Positions 7,928 to 15,140 of a DNA stretch of 37,552 bases are shown here, piece by piece. A model generated the notes under the pieces. The model saw only the letters and a list, made by a program, of their open reading frames with translations. It made no database searches and had not been told where the DNA came from. Source of the DNA: a virus; IMG/VR virus record IMGVR_UViG_3300044631_000507, positions 1-37,552 of that record; one strand, 5' to 3'. The position numbers and the translations under genes were made by a program. Position 1 is the first letter of the stretch; every line of letters starts with the position of its first letter.

Positions 7928-9244
7928 CTACCTTGATTCTAGCTCATTGTCAATATGTTCCAACAATTCCTTTTCAATTACATAGCAGTCAACAATGGTT
8001 TCTGGGCTGATGTTTGCCCATTGCATAAGCGAAGGATAAAGAGACTGTAAGTCAAAAGATACAACCCACTTATGCTTACCAATGATAGGTTCCTTAACAT
8101 ATGCACCCTCAAACTGATCTCGTTGATTACGCTTGGCATTGGGAATAACAATCTTCTTTTTCTTGAGCTCGTTGTAGATCAACGAGTCCCAAGAACGAAT
8201 CTGGCTAAACACTTCATCAGGAACAATCTTGCTATCGTATGCAATAGTCAACGCCAACTCAATCAACTTCATCTTATCTTCGAATGCCTTGACAAGACTT
8301 ACGTCGATGATGTTATACATGCAGAAGTGATCCCAGTCCTTTGTGTAGTGCTCCTTAAATGTACCATCGTACTCTAGCTTCTTCCTACCAAGCTCATCAT
8401 TCGCGATATTATCCAGCTTCCAGGACTCACGACCACCATATGTGTATTTCTTCATCAGATCAATGTAGTCTAGTTGATTAACACCAATAATGTCGTATAC
8501 AAGTTGTTCGTCGTTATTGATCTTTACTCGCCTATCCCTAACAAGGTTCCAGGGACTCAGCTTGTTCGCAAAGGAATCACCCAGCACTCTATTGATGCGA
8601 TTCACGAGATACGGAATGTCAAAGAACTGACTGTTCCAACCCGAAACAACATCAGGGCACAGTGACTGCCAATCGGTCACGAATGTCTTGAGCATATGGT
8701 ACTCATCGACGTGGAGTGACTTACGCACATATTTCGCGCCAATTCCGTACTTATCGAGCAACACACCATCTACATCAAAATCTTTTGCCGCGTAGACAAC
8801 ATACGATTTTAGAATGCTGTCGTACAAAGTAATGATAAGAACTTCTTCGTTGGCTTTATCTACATCCGGGAATCCGTCTTCCACGGCAGTCTCGATGTCG
8901 ATGATGTTGACCCGAGTATGTTCAATGCTAAACTTAATCGTACCTGGATACTCTTCCGAGATGTACTGAGTAACCCAATTCGTCATTCCAAAGATTTCAA
9001 ACCCGTGAACATCCTTGTACTGTTCAATGAAGTCCTTGCAATCACGAATACTACCGGGATTGATTTCATACAAAGGAACACCGTAAAGATCTTTCCATTC
9101 TGTATTTTGTTTTGCCGTCTTCTTTGCGTTGGAAAACAACACAGGGTAAAAGTCATCTTTACGATTGAAGCGTGAGCCGTTCTCATCGTATCCACGACTT
9201 AGAATTTTGTTGCCATAGTTAGCAACGTAGGTGTAAGTATCCAT
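7928..9244 (-). CDS. 43: DNA polymerase B-family, N-terminal fragment with 3'-5' exonuclease (gp43 part 1)
   Basis: 438 residues. Exo I is NIIDIETAV with D116 and E118; Exo II is WNSQFFDIPYL near 215; Exo III is YNIIDVSL near 320. Polymerase motif A is SFDLQSLYPS near 405, followed by NISPETI, after which the protein ends about 20 residues later. T4 gp43 continues here without a break, so motifs B and C are on the separate 5763-7112 fragment. The start at 9244 is set by AGAGGAGAAGT just before ATG; 14 extra codons upstream lack a start of this quality. Expression is from the promoter at 9306-9334 through a hairpin-bearing leader. Confidence 0.95.
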   Translation of the reverse strand: MDTYTYVANYGNKILSRGYDENGSRFNRKDDFYPVLFSNAKKTAKQNTEWKDLYGVPLYEINPGSIRDCKDFIEQYKDVHGFEIFGMTNWVTQYISEEYPGTIKFSIEHTRVNIIDIETAVEDGFPDVDKANEEVLIITLYDSILKSYVVYAAKDFDVDGVLLDKYGIGAKYVRKSLHVDEYHMLKTFVTDWQSLCPDVVSGWNSQFFDIPYLVNRINRVLGDSFANKLSPWNLVRDRRVKINNDEQLVYDIIGVNQLDYIDLMKKYTYGGRESWKLDNIANDELGRKKLEYDGTFKEHYTKDWDHFCMYNIIDVSLVKAFEDKMKLIELALTIAYDSKIVPDEVFSQIRSWDSLIYNELKKKKIVIPNAKRNQRDQFEGAYVKEPIIGKHKWVVSFDLQSLYPSLMQWANISPETIVDCYVIEKELLEHIDNELESR

Positions 9245-9268
9245 ACTTCTCCTCTTTGCGAAGGTACA

Positions 9269-9289
9269 GGTGTGCCATATAGGCACACC
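9269..9289 (-). promoter_or_regulatory. Hairpin in gene 43 leader, possible translational operator
   Basis: A perfect 8-bp stem (GGTGTGCC and GGCACACC) with a 5-base TATAT loop lies about 10 bases upstream of the strong ribosome site of the polymerase. T4 and RB69 gp43 repress their own translation by binding a leader hairpin. This one differs from the T4 operator in loop sequence and does not overlap the ribosome site, so the role is inferred from position only. Confidence 0.5.
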
Positions 9290-9305
9290 CTTCCAACAAA
9301 ATTAC

Positions 9306-9334
9306 AGTGTATGGTATGTAGCGTGAAATGTCAA
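9306..9334 (-). promoter_or_regulatory. Early sigma70-type promoter for gene 43
   Basis: Minus strand: TTGACA (9329-9334), 17-base spacer, TACACT (9306-9311). The -35 is perfect and the -10 matches four of six, including the key TA...T positions. It overlaps the last codons of the DexA-like gene and transcribes toward the polymerase halves, uvsX and 41. Confidence 0.75.
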
Positions 9335-9903
9335 ACGCCATACCTTAGCATTAGAACGTCTAATGCGATATCATCAATGGGGTTGTGTTTTGAGATTTTG
9401 TCTCGATCAAAGTCGGGAATGTCGCAGTAACCCCTATTGTTGGTTGTGGACTTTAGACACCTAAGAGCAGTTCTCACATCGCAAAACGAATTGTAACTGG
9501 TAATAGGATCAACCTTGAATGTTCTGCACAACGATTCCATTACCATCTGGTCCAAGCAACCCCGAGTCCAAACTAGGCAATCCTTGTTTCCTTTTGTTGC
9601 AATGAAAGAGCGAATAGTATCGAGCCCTTCTAATGCACTCACATCCTTTTTAGAAGGAAGGAAGCACATGCGCTTGATTTCCTCTCCCTGTTTATCCCAC
9701 CACTCCAATGTATCCCGGGATGCAGTCCTACCTGCTGCCTTTTGTTCCTTTGCAATGAACTTTACATAGAGGGTTCGATCAACAAGATCCTCATACGTAA
9801 AGTCTTCTGTTAGATTGAAGCCAACAATGGCAGCAGACAGTACGATGGCTGACGAGTCGATATCAGTTGTCTCAACATCGAGACAAAAATTATCGTACTT
9901 CAT
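9331..9903 (-). CDS. dexA: DexA-like 3'-5' exonuclease (DEDD family)
   Basis: 190 residues from the ATG at 9903, which overlaps the upstream stop (ATGA); nine further codons upstream belong to the neighbouring frame. Residues 7-13 are CLDVETT, the first DEDD motif (D9, E11). TLEWWDKQ near 80 is characteristic of T4 exonuclease A. CLDQMVMESL near 130 gives the second aspartate motif, and HNPIDDIALDVLMLRYG at the C-terminus gives the last H and D. T4 DexA helps degrade single-stranded DNA. It ends at the promoter for gene 43 and belongs to the early cluster of the RNA ligases. Confidence 0.88.
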   Translation of the reverse strand: MKYDNFCLDVETTDIDSSAIVLSAAIVGFNLTEDFTYEDLVDRTLYVKFIAKEQKAAGRTASRDTLEWWDKQGEEIKRMCFLPSKKDVSALEGLDTIRSFIATKGNKDCLVWTRGCLDQMVMESLCRTFKVDPITSYNSFCDVRTALRCLKSTTNNRGYCDIPDFDRDKISKHNPIDDIALDVLMLRYGV

Positions 9904-10394
9904 CAATAGCCCCGAAGATGCGGGTTCCACCTACCGTAACGAACCTTTTCAAGATCTCCCGGAAGACCAATGCTGGGTTTACCAAGAATCAAACTAGTGC
10001 CCATCTGCTTGAACGCTTCGTGACCGGGAGATGGTGTATTCATATTTGTATCGTTTACATATGATTCATCATATACACTCACGGTGATAGTGTCGGGTGT
10101 TTGTTCGTCTTCTTCATACCGCATTTTATGAATCAACTTATCGCCCATCCAATGTGATGATGACACCTCACCGTTTTCTGCTTTTGTGAGAAACTTCTCA
10201 AAATCTCGCATAGTAACCTCTTCGCCATCAACAATTACCTCACCAAGGTATTGTTGTCCGGACTCCTCGAAATAGTCATCATCATTTCCTGACTCTCGCA
10301 TAGTAACCTCGTCTAAAGCATGTGTAAGTTTTTTACCCTCAATGAAGTAAACATGCTTGAACTGAACCAATGTAGTAACCTTATACAAACCCAT
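9903..10394 (-). CDS. Hypothetical acidic phage protein
   Basis: 163 residues from the ATG at 10394, chosen for its AAGGAGATATAAA ribosome site; 15 codons upstream overlap the neighbouring gene. It is acidic, with GNDDDYFEESG near 37-47, and carries a motif twice: E-V-T-M-R near residues 28-33 and again near 58-62 (DEVTMRES, EEVTMRDF). The C-terminus is rich in glycine and proline. I recognise no family. It is coupled to the DexA-like gene by ATGA. Confidence 0.7.
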   Translation of the reverse strand: MGLYKVTTLVQFKHVYFIEGKKLTHALDEVTMRESGNDDDYFEESGQQYLGEVIVDGEEVTMRDFEKFLTKAENGEVSSSHWMGDKLIHKMRYEEDEQTPDTITVSVYDESYVNDTNMNTPSPGHEAFKQMGTSLILGKPSIGLPGDLEKVRYGRWNPHLRGY

Positions 10395-10405
10395 TTTATA
10401 TCTCC

Positions 10406-10744
10406 TTAACGCCAAGTACGGTGGGACTCGGCAACCCATTCAAAACCATCATATTCTTCAATATACCAAGATATACCTTCGGGAATTTCAACAATCCCTA
10501 AATTGGCTGCCCAACCGTTGGCTGCTATTCCAAGCTCTTCTACTACCCGAACCAAATCGGGATCATTACGAGGAATATCACCATCACAAATCAGATTATC
10601 ATCACTCACGCTATCTGCATAGTATATAGAATATAGTCCCCTGTCTTCCGTAATCAACTTAAAGCCTTTCAGCTCAGCGTATCGTTGCATTGCCTTTTGG
10701 CTTAGACCGAACCCACCATGGCAAGCATTTATTACTACTTTCAT
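10406..10744 (-). CDS. Small conserved phage protein, MKVVINACHGGFGLS type
   Basis: 112 residues. The N-terminus MKVVINACHGGFGLSQKA is the hallmark of a small protein found in many unrelated phages; its function is not known. The C-terminal YIEEYDGFEWVAESHRTW is also typical. The ribosome site is GAAAGGTAG. It ends 11 bases before the next start, in the same early transcript as the RNA ligases. Confidence 0.82.
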   Translation of the reverse strand: MKVVINACHGGFGLSQKAMQRYAELKGFKLITEDRGLYSIYYADSVSDDNLICDGDIPRNDPDLVRVVEELGIAANGWAANLGIVEIPEGISWYIEEYDGFEWVAESHRTWR

Positions 10745-10779
10745 TATTTACTACCTTTCAAAGGAAACCGTTTTAACTT

Positions 10780-11700
10780 TTACTCTACTTTATCCACGAA
10801 ATTGCGAACCCACGCCAATCGTTGTTGTTCATCCATGCTTGTATAGTTTACTATATTAGCACGTATTGCGTCAACCAAAGGATAGTATTCTTCGTCTAAG
10901 TTCTTCTTGATATCGTTCTTCATGTCCACCAGCTTGTCAGTGCGAGGATTACGAGCCACCCACTTAGAAGTCAAGTAGTAAGGGCTCTTGATCTTTGCAC
11001 TTGCATTGGATTGAGTGTAAAACACGAATCCTTCGTGACGGCATTTCTTGGTCATTTCTTGCAACTCACCAAGAGTGACCCGATACGACTCGACCTCGTG
11101 ACAAGCCAAATCAGTAGATGCGTACTCGCGCCACACACCAGAACAACTCCAACCACGAACTGTGCTGTCCCAGCGATTTTCACGCCAGCCCAAAAAGTAC
11201 ATGCCCGGCTTTTCCACAACAATGTGAGGATCGTTAGGATGAACACACTCAAACAGCAAAGTCAGTCCTTCGGCAGCGCGCACAACGAATCGCCAATCTT
11301 CCAAGCACTGATGCTTCAGCATCATTTCCTTTGCCATAGCAACATACTCGCTATCGGTAGACCCAGTGGTAGACACCAGAATATCACCATGATACCAAGT
11401 CATAGCCACCATGAAACCGTTCACCTTACGATAAGCAACAACCTTGGTATCGTCAGACAATACAGGTGCTTGCTTTTCAATGCCATAGTTGTACACCTTG
11501 GTAAAAGGACGAGAAACTACGTTGAAATCGCTATCAACGATAGTTCCTCGACATTCTTCTAGGTACTCATTCCACAGGTTATCATAGAACACCTTCTTTG
11601 AATACTTGAGAACATACAGCCCAGGATAACCACCACACTCGCGCATGGTAACCAACTTGGGATTGCTCTCAACAAATTGCTTCAAATCTTCCTTGTTCAT
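10780..11700 (-). CDS. RNA ligase, T4 Rnl1-like
   Basis: 306 residues from MNKEDLKQF; ATGs at 11727 and in frame further up overlap the upstream gene and lack a better ribosome site. LEECRGTIVD then RPFTKVYNYG precede the nucleotidyl-acceptor motif YRKVNGFM (K92-V-N94-G95), the same layout as T4 Rnl1. Motif III is TLLFECVHP near 170; motif IV is EGFVFY and motif V AKIKSPYY near 240-255. It should join RNA 5'-phosphate to 3'-hydroxyl ends with ATP. The motif is KxNG rather than KxDG, as in yeast-type tRNA ligase Trl1. It lies next to a phosphoesterase and a second ligase. Confidence 0.87.
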   Translation of the reverse strand: MNKEDLKQFVESNPKLVTMRECGGYPGLYVLKYSKKVFYDNLWNEYLEECRGTIVDSDFNVVSRPFTKVYNYGIEKQAPVLSDDTKVVAYRKVNGFMVAMTWYHGDILVSTTGSTDSEYVAMAKEMMLKHQCLEDWRFVVRAAEGLTLLFECVHPNDPHIVVEKPGMYFLGWRENRWDSTVRGWSCSGVWREYASTDLACHEVESYRVTLGELQEMTKKCRHEGFVFYTQSNASAKIKSPYYLTSKWVARNPRTDKLVDMKNDIKKNLDEEYYPLVDAIRANIVNYTSMDEQQRLAWVRNFVDKVE

Positions 11701-11707
11701 ATTTTCA

Positions 11708-12259
11708 TCACATAGTAGAAGTGCCATGCGTCTTAATTTCACCACGCAGTGCATCTTTTACCATAACGTCCATTAGCGTTACTACGCAACCAGTAGCGTC
11801 CATTCCAGCATCACGAACACGATACCGCTCAAGACCAGTCGGCCTGCCATGAACGTGTCCGTGAAAGTGTACAGCGCCACGGTGGCATTGATCCCACTCA
11901 TGAATTGGGTAATGAAACATACTTACCCGAGTTCCGTTCCAATTGATAGTCAGGTAATCGTGAATGCTATGAAAGCATCCATTAAATTCTAGATTAGAAA
12001 TCAACTTGGAGTCATGATTACCACGCACCAGAATTTTCATACCGTTCAGGCTACGCATAATGTTTGCCGCCTTGGCGGCATTACAGAAAGCAACGTCACC
12101 AAGAATGTATACGTAATCGTTGGGCTCAACAAACTCGTTCCACATTCGGATCATTTCTGAGTTCATGTGTTCAACATCCCGAAACTTGCGCGTAGCAGGA
12201 TTGAACTTCAGGATGTTTCCGTGACCAAAATGCAGGTCACTTGTAATCCATGTCTTCAT
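11708..12259 (-). CDS. Calcineurin-like metallophosphoesterase
   Basis: 183 residues, a complete compact phosphoesterase. The metal motifs occur in order: SDLHFGHGN (D8, H10), GDVAF near 54, RGNHD near 79, and FHGHVHG near 130. Families of this size include phosphodiesterases acting on nucleotides and RNA ends. Its position between two RNA ligases suggests it may prepare RNA ends, for example by removing a 2',3'-cyclic phosphate or 3' phosphate, but the sequence alone does not show the substrate. Ribosome site GGCGGAG. It starts just after the stop of the second ligase. Confidence 0.9.
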   Translation of the reverse strand: MKTWITSDLHFGHGNILKFNPATRKFRDVEHMNSEMIRMWNEFVEPNDYVYILGDVAFCNAAKAANIMRSLNGMKILVRGNHDSKLISNLEFNGCFHSIHDYLTINWNGTRVSMFHYPIHEWDQCHRGAVHFHGHVHGRPTGLERYRVRDAGMDATGCVVTLMDVMVKDALRGEIKTHGTSTM

Positions 12260-12260
12260 T

Positions 12261-13301
12261 TTAATCTCCGCCCTTCATCAAAAATTTGTTGCTAATTGCC
12301 TTGAACGTAGGACCACCGAAAACGTTGCACTTGAATACAAACCCTTCACGCTCGGCATTGCTCAACACACTCTTGCCTTCTGCCATTGTTAGAAGACCCG
12401 CAACACCATATTCGATTACCTCCTCAGTGGCGATAACAGGAACATGCTTAATGCCATGAGTTGCAACAAACACTCGACGCTCCAGGGGAGTCATGTAGTC
12501 ACCACGATCAATGTCATAGATGTCGAACAAACGAAAGTCTTGACCCTTGATACCATACGGATTCTTTTGAATCCCTTCGCCAATCAGTTCGCCCTGCAGA
12601 GCCAGGTTACGACCAGTTTGACGAATCTTCTCAATCAATTGTTCACGAATAGCGACCATCCAGAAAGTGTTGGCTTCGTCGCGCTTCAGGTCCAGATTGC
12701 GAGAGCAAACACCTTCGTCATCATCACGCACGTACACAGTCATGGAGCTGCCGTCTAGCTTCTCAGTGACTTCCCAAGTGAACTGGGGGTCACTGTTCCA
12801 ATGTTCCAGTTCCTTAGTCAGATTCTGAATGCGTTCCTGATCGGTCTTGGGAATGAACCCCGGGAAGTTACCGCGGACTTGACCCGCCAGTTGAGCCGGG
12901 ATAGGTGCTTCCCACTTTTGAATACCGATAGTATCGGACACATCATGTCCTTCAAACTGCTCCCAATCGCCGAGATAGTTGCCACTGTTAGTCACAACAG
13001 CAAGCACAGACATTGAAAGCAAAAGACCCTGGGAAATCTGCCCACGCAACTTCACCGTACGAAGACGCTCACCCTTAACACCGTTGTATTCCTTGGGAAA
13101 GTGACCCGGCTTGGTCAAGAACGGTGCCAGTTCAGTTGGAACGAAACTGTCAATTTCCAAGTACACAGCAAGATCGCCCGCGCTGAACTCGCCGCGCTTC
13201 ACAACCACAGTCCATCCACCGATTACGGCGCACTCAATAGCATCCGCACCCTCGATTGGGCGAATTTCATCAATCTTACGAATAGTAGCCAACTTACGCA
13301 T
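12261..13301 (-). CDS. RNA ligase of the Rnl5/DraRnl type with N-terminal OB domain
   Basis: 346 residues. The N-terminal 60 residues (RKLATIRKIDEIRPIEGAD, then GGWTVVVKRGEF and YLEIDSFVP) form the OB-like module typical of Deinococcus RNA ligase relatives. The ligase domain follows: motif I EKLDGSSM (K181), motif III LQGELIGEGI near 236, motif IV EGFVFK near 322 and motif V FKAISNKFL at the C-terminus. This family seals nicks with a 3' ribonucleotide. Having both this and an Rnl1-like ligase in one operon suggests repair of tRNA or other RNA cut by host defence. Start at 13301 has TTGGAGAAGTAA before it. Confidence 0.9.
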   Translation of the reverse strand: MRKLATIRKIDEIRPIEGADAIECAVIGGWTVVVKRGEFSAGDLAVYLEIDSFVPTELAPFLTKPGHFPKEYNGVKGERLRTVKLRGQISQGLLLSMSVLAVVTNSGNYLGDWEQFEGHDVSDTIGIQKWEAPIPAQLAGQVRGNFPGFIPKTDQERIQNLTKELEHWNSDPQFTWEVTEKLDGSSMTVYVRDDDEGVCSRNLDLKRDEANTFWMVAIREQLIEKIRQTGRNLALQGELIGEGIQKNPYGIKGQDFRLFDIYDIDRGDYMTPLERRVFVATHGIKHVPVIATEEVIEYGVAGLLTMAEGKSVLSNAEREGFVFKCNVFGGPTFKAISNKFLMKGGD

Positions 13302-13315
13302 TTACTTCTCCAAAA

Positions 13316-13633
13316 TTATACATTAACTTCTTGAGCGGGATACGTAATCTTGCCGTCGTACTCGAGCTGGTCTCGCTCAAACGATGTCAGGTAGTCATCA
13401 GCAACCACCTTCCAGCCGATAACGTATTCCCGGAAGGCGTCATTATCGCACTCAATTTTGCCACGAACGCGGTCCACTATGATGTCAACCATGTCACACT
13501 CGTCGACATTCTTGACAACATAGTCGTTGCCACTCTTCGCCTTCCAGTACGCATCGGCACCGGTACCCAGAGTACCGTCTTCGCCCCAGGCGTAGTTTTC
13601 GTAAACTTGAGTGGAAATCAGCAACTTGGACAT
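13316..13633 (-). CDS. Small conserved phage protein, unknown function
   Basis: 105 residues beginning MSKLLISTQVYENYAWGEDG, a beginning I recognise from a widespread small phage protein of unknown function, with the YWKAKSGNDYVVK phrase also typical. It is acidic and likely globular, without membrane segments. It is the first gene after the promoter at 13660-13688, whose leader gives the AGAAAGG ribosome site, and it leads the RNA-repair cluster. Confidence 0.8.
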   Translation of the reverse strand: MSKLLISTQVYENYAWGEDGTLGTGADAYWKAKSGNDYVVKNVDECDMVDIIVDRVRGKIECDNDAFREYVIGWKVVADDYLTSFERDQLEYDGKITYPAQEVNV

Positions 13634-13659
13634 TTCGTGTACCTTTCTAACTTGTTACC

Positions 13660-13688
13660 AGTATAACGGATCCCGGAATAAATTTCAA
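13660..13688 (-). promoter_or_regulatory. Early sigma70-type promoter for the RNA-repair cluster
   Basis: Minus strand: TTGAAA (13683-13688), 17-base spacer, TATACT (13660-13665). The -35 overlaps the last codon and stop of the 13685-13948 gene. The downstream 18 bases (GGTAACAAGTTAGAAAGG) are identical to those after the promoter at 13975-14003. Confidence 0.75.
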
Positions 13689-13948
13689 GCCTTTTTACTC
13701 ATCTTGGCGATGATTTGATCCGATTGCTTTTGAAAAGCAAACGCTGATTGCTTTTGTGCAGCACGGGCAATATCGTCAATCAGGACCTTTTGCTCTCGCT
13801 TGGGTAGCAGGGGCAGGATGTTAACAAGAGTACTTTGCAGGTAGCCTGCTTCAAAGGCGTGCGTACCGTAGTTCATCTTGGCTGCCTCGCTGAACGCACG
13901 AAGAACATCAGCAAGAGCATTTTGGTTATCTTGTTTCACTTGGGACAT
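13685..13948 (-). CDS. Small helical phage protein, unknown function
   Basis: 87 residues, almost entirely helical (NALADVLRAFSEAAKMN; FEAGYLQSTLVNILPLLPKREQ). The phrase GYLQSTLVNILPLLPKREQ is familiar from small proteins of many phages, with no known function. The repeated AAQKQSAFAFQKQS near the end is a short internal duplication. It is driven by its own promoter at 13975-14003; the next gene has its own promoter at its 3' end. Confidence 0.8.
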   Translation of the reverse strand: MSQVKQDNQNALADVLRAFSEAAKMNYGTHAFEAGYLQSTLVNILPLLPKREQKVLIDDIARAAQKQSAFAFQKQSDQIIAKMSKKA

Positions 13949-13974
13949 TTCACATTCCTTTCTAACTTGTTACC

Positions 13975-14003
13975 AGTATAGCACGCACACTATTAAATTT
14001 CAA
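13975..14003 (-). promoter_or_regulatory. Early sigma70-type promoter with repeated leader
   Basis: Minus strand: TTGAAA (13998-14003), 17-base spacer, TATACT (13975-13980), then the leader GGTAACAAGTTAGAAAGG shared with the promoter at 13660-13688. It starts just downstream of the terminator at 14010-14040, so it isolates the small early genes from transcription out of hsp20. Confidence 0.78.
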
Positions 14004-14009
14004 GCCATG

Positions 14010-14040
14010 AAAAAGCCCGACTCTTTTGGTCGGGCTTTGT
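14010..14040 (-). terminator. Rho-independent terminator
   Basis: A 10-bp GC-rich stem, AAAGCCCGAC with GTCGGGCTTT (14012-14021 and 14029-14038), has a 7-base loop and is followed on the minus strand by a T run (CTTTTTC). It ends the hsp20, DUF3563-like and 79-residue gene transcript. Confidence 0.88.
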
Positions 14041-14056
14041 TTGTTACTCTACTATA

Positions 14057-14296
14057 TTACTCAGTATCACCTATTTCATACTGTTCCTGAGTAACTAGAA
14101 AATCAACGAAACTAACTGCTTCTTCTTCAGTATTGAAAAACTTTATAAAAGTATTTTCAATATTAGTTGTCGAAGAACACAATAACATGATACTATCCAT
14201 ATCAGTTATTGAAAAACGGAGTAACCAATTACCCCTTCTTACTGTTTGAAATGTAGTAATTTTGATCACCTTACCAACTCTTCGACCTCTTAGCAT
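14057..14296 (-). CDS. Small phage protein, unknown function
   Basis: 79 residues with a basic N-terminus (MLRGRRVGKVIK) and the C-terminal pattern FFNTEEEAVSFVDFLV, typical of small single-domain proteins with a beta strand followed by a helix. The ATG at 14296 has the strong AAAGAGGG ribosome site. A late-promoter-bearing hairpin lies directly upstream and a terminator directly downstream, so it can be a one-gene late transcript. I recognise no family. Confidence 0.7.
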   Translation of the reverse strand: MLRGRRVGKVIKITTFQTVRRGNWLLRFSITDMDSIMLLCSSTTNIENTFIKFFNTEEEAVSFVDFLVTQEQYEIGDTE

Positions 14297-14311
14297 ATGT
14301 AATCCCTCTTT

Positions 14312-14338
14312 AGTAACTCAAATTATTTATGAGTTACT
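14312..14338 (-). promoter_or_regulatory. Late promoter in a hairpin before the 79-residue gene
   Basis: A perfect 9-bp stem (AGTAACTCA and TGAGTTACT) has a 9-base loop. The minus strand contains CATAAATA across the first arm and loop (plus-strand 14324-14331), one mismatch from the late consensus. The second arm ends immediately before the AAAGAGGG ribosome site. Confidence 0.7.
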
Positions 14339-14349
14339 GTGGGTTTACG

Positions 14350-14514
14350 TTATACGATGCCACGAGACTGAAGTTCTCTCATTCTCTGCTCAAGATCGCG
14401 AATGTCAGTAGCGCTTGCTAGATAACTGTCCACGTAATTTTGAGCCTTGAAAGCCTTGGTTTCGATGATGCCGTCGATTACAGCAGAAAACATTCTCTTT
14501 AGTTTATCGATCAT
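14350..14514 (-). CDS. Small DUF3563-like protein
   Basis: 54 residues: starts MIDKLKRMFSAVIDG and ends DIRDLEQRMRELQSRGIV. The segment YLASATDIRDLEQRMRELQ matches the pattern of DUF3563, a short family found in Proteobacteria and their phages (YLA-S-x-D-L-x-D-L-E-x-R-x-R-x-L). It starts three bases after the hsp20 stop (TGA ATC ATG), with the ribosome site inside the end of hsp20. The function is unknown; it is a short helical protein. Confidence 0.75.
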   Translation of the reverse strand: MIDKLKRMFSAVIDGIIETKAFKAQNYVDSYLASATDIRDLEQRMRELQSRGIV

Positions 14515-14517
14515 GAT

Positions 14518-14997
14518 TCACTCTGCTAGTAGTTGAGCTTTGGACTTTGGCTTCTCGGCTTTGTCCTTTACTTCAATTTTCTTTGGTTTACGATGCTCAG
14601 GGATGATGCGCTCAAGGAAGATGCGAAGCATGCCGTTGATCATCTCGGCATCTTGAACTTCAATCTGATCATCTAGTGCAAAAGCGCGAGTGAACGCACG
14701 ATTAGCGATGCCCTTGAATACAAAATTGTCATCTGTTGAGTCTGTTAGACTACCCTTGACAATCAACTTGCCTTCAGCCAGTTCAATCTCAATGTCCTGC
14801 TTACCAAACCCAGCCACAGCAAGTTCAATGGCGTATGTGTTGTCACCAGTCTTCTTGATGTTGTATGGGGGATAATTGGGAATGTTCTTGGTAAGGTCAT
14901 CATGCACCTTAGCAAGTTTGCTGAGTTGATCTTCAAAGCCAACGAAATACTTATCGAAGTCCTTGAAGCCTGGACCAAATACAGAAAGATGTGTCAT
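14518..14997 (-). CDS. hsp20: Small heat shock protein, Hsp20/IbpA family
   Basis: 159 residues. The alpha-crystallin domain spans about 38-135: YPPYNIKKTGDNTYAIELAV opens it, GFGKQDIEIELAEGKLIVKG is the central sandwich, and FTRAFALDD plus NGMLRIFLER close it. The N-terminal arm is helical; the C-terminal tail is lysine-rich. Such ATP-independent holdases are common in aquatic T4-like phages and may guard structural proteins during assembly. The ribosome site is AAAGGAG. A 140-base leader with a possible micropeptide and small hairpin precedes it. Confidence 0.94.
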   Translation of the reverse strand: MTHLSVFGPGFKDFDKYFVGFEDQLSKLAKVHDDLTKNIPNYPPYNIKKTGDNTYAIELAVAGFGKQDIEIELAEGKLIVKGSLTDSTDDNFVFKGIANRAFTRAFALDDQIEVQDAEMINGMLRIFLERIIPEHRKPKKIEVKDKAEKPKSKAQLLAE

Positions 14998-15050
14998 AAG
15001 TTTCTCCTTTATGAAGCGAGTTAAAAATTTGCTGCCCGGATGGCACAGCG

Positions 15051-15098
15051 TTAATCCTGCTTACCGAATACAGGGGCACCATATCGTTGTGCCGGCAT
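15051..15098 (-). CDS. Candidate micropeptide in the hsp20 leader
   Basis: A 15-codon frame, MPAQRYGAPVFGKQD then TAA, lies in the 140-base gap between regA and hsp20. TTAGGGACG upstream gives a modest ribosome site. The leader also holds the inverted pair GGCAC/GTGCC inside this frame. The peptide may be a leader peptide or chance. Confidence 0.3.
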   Translation of the reverse strand: MPAQRYGAPVFGKQD

Positions 15099-15140
15099 AT
15101 ACGTCCCTAAGGTAGAGGAACCGTAAAATTCTTTTACTAT

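Noticed and set aside
10200-10320. Repeat TCTCGCATAGTAACCTC (twice) as a regulatory repeat
   Set aside because: Both copies are in frame within one gene and encode the EVTMR repeat of that protein, so a coding explanation is enough.
15031-15085. tRNA-like plus-strand segment GCTGCCCGGATGG..
   Set aside because: No T-arm, no acceptor pairing and no cloverleaf could be drawn.
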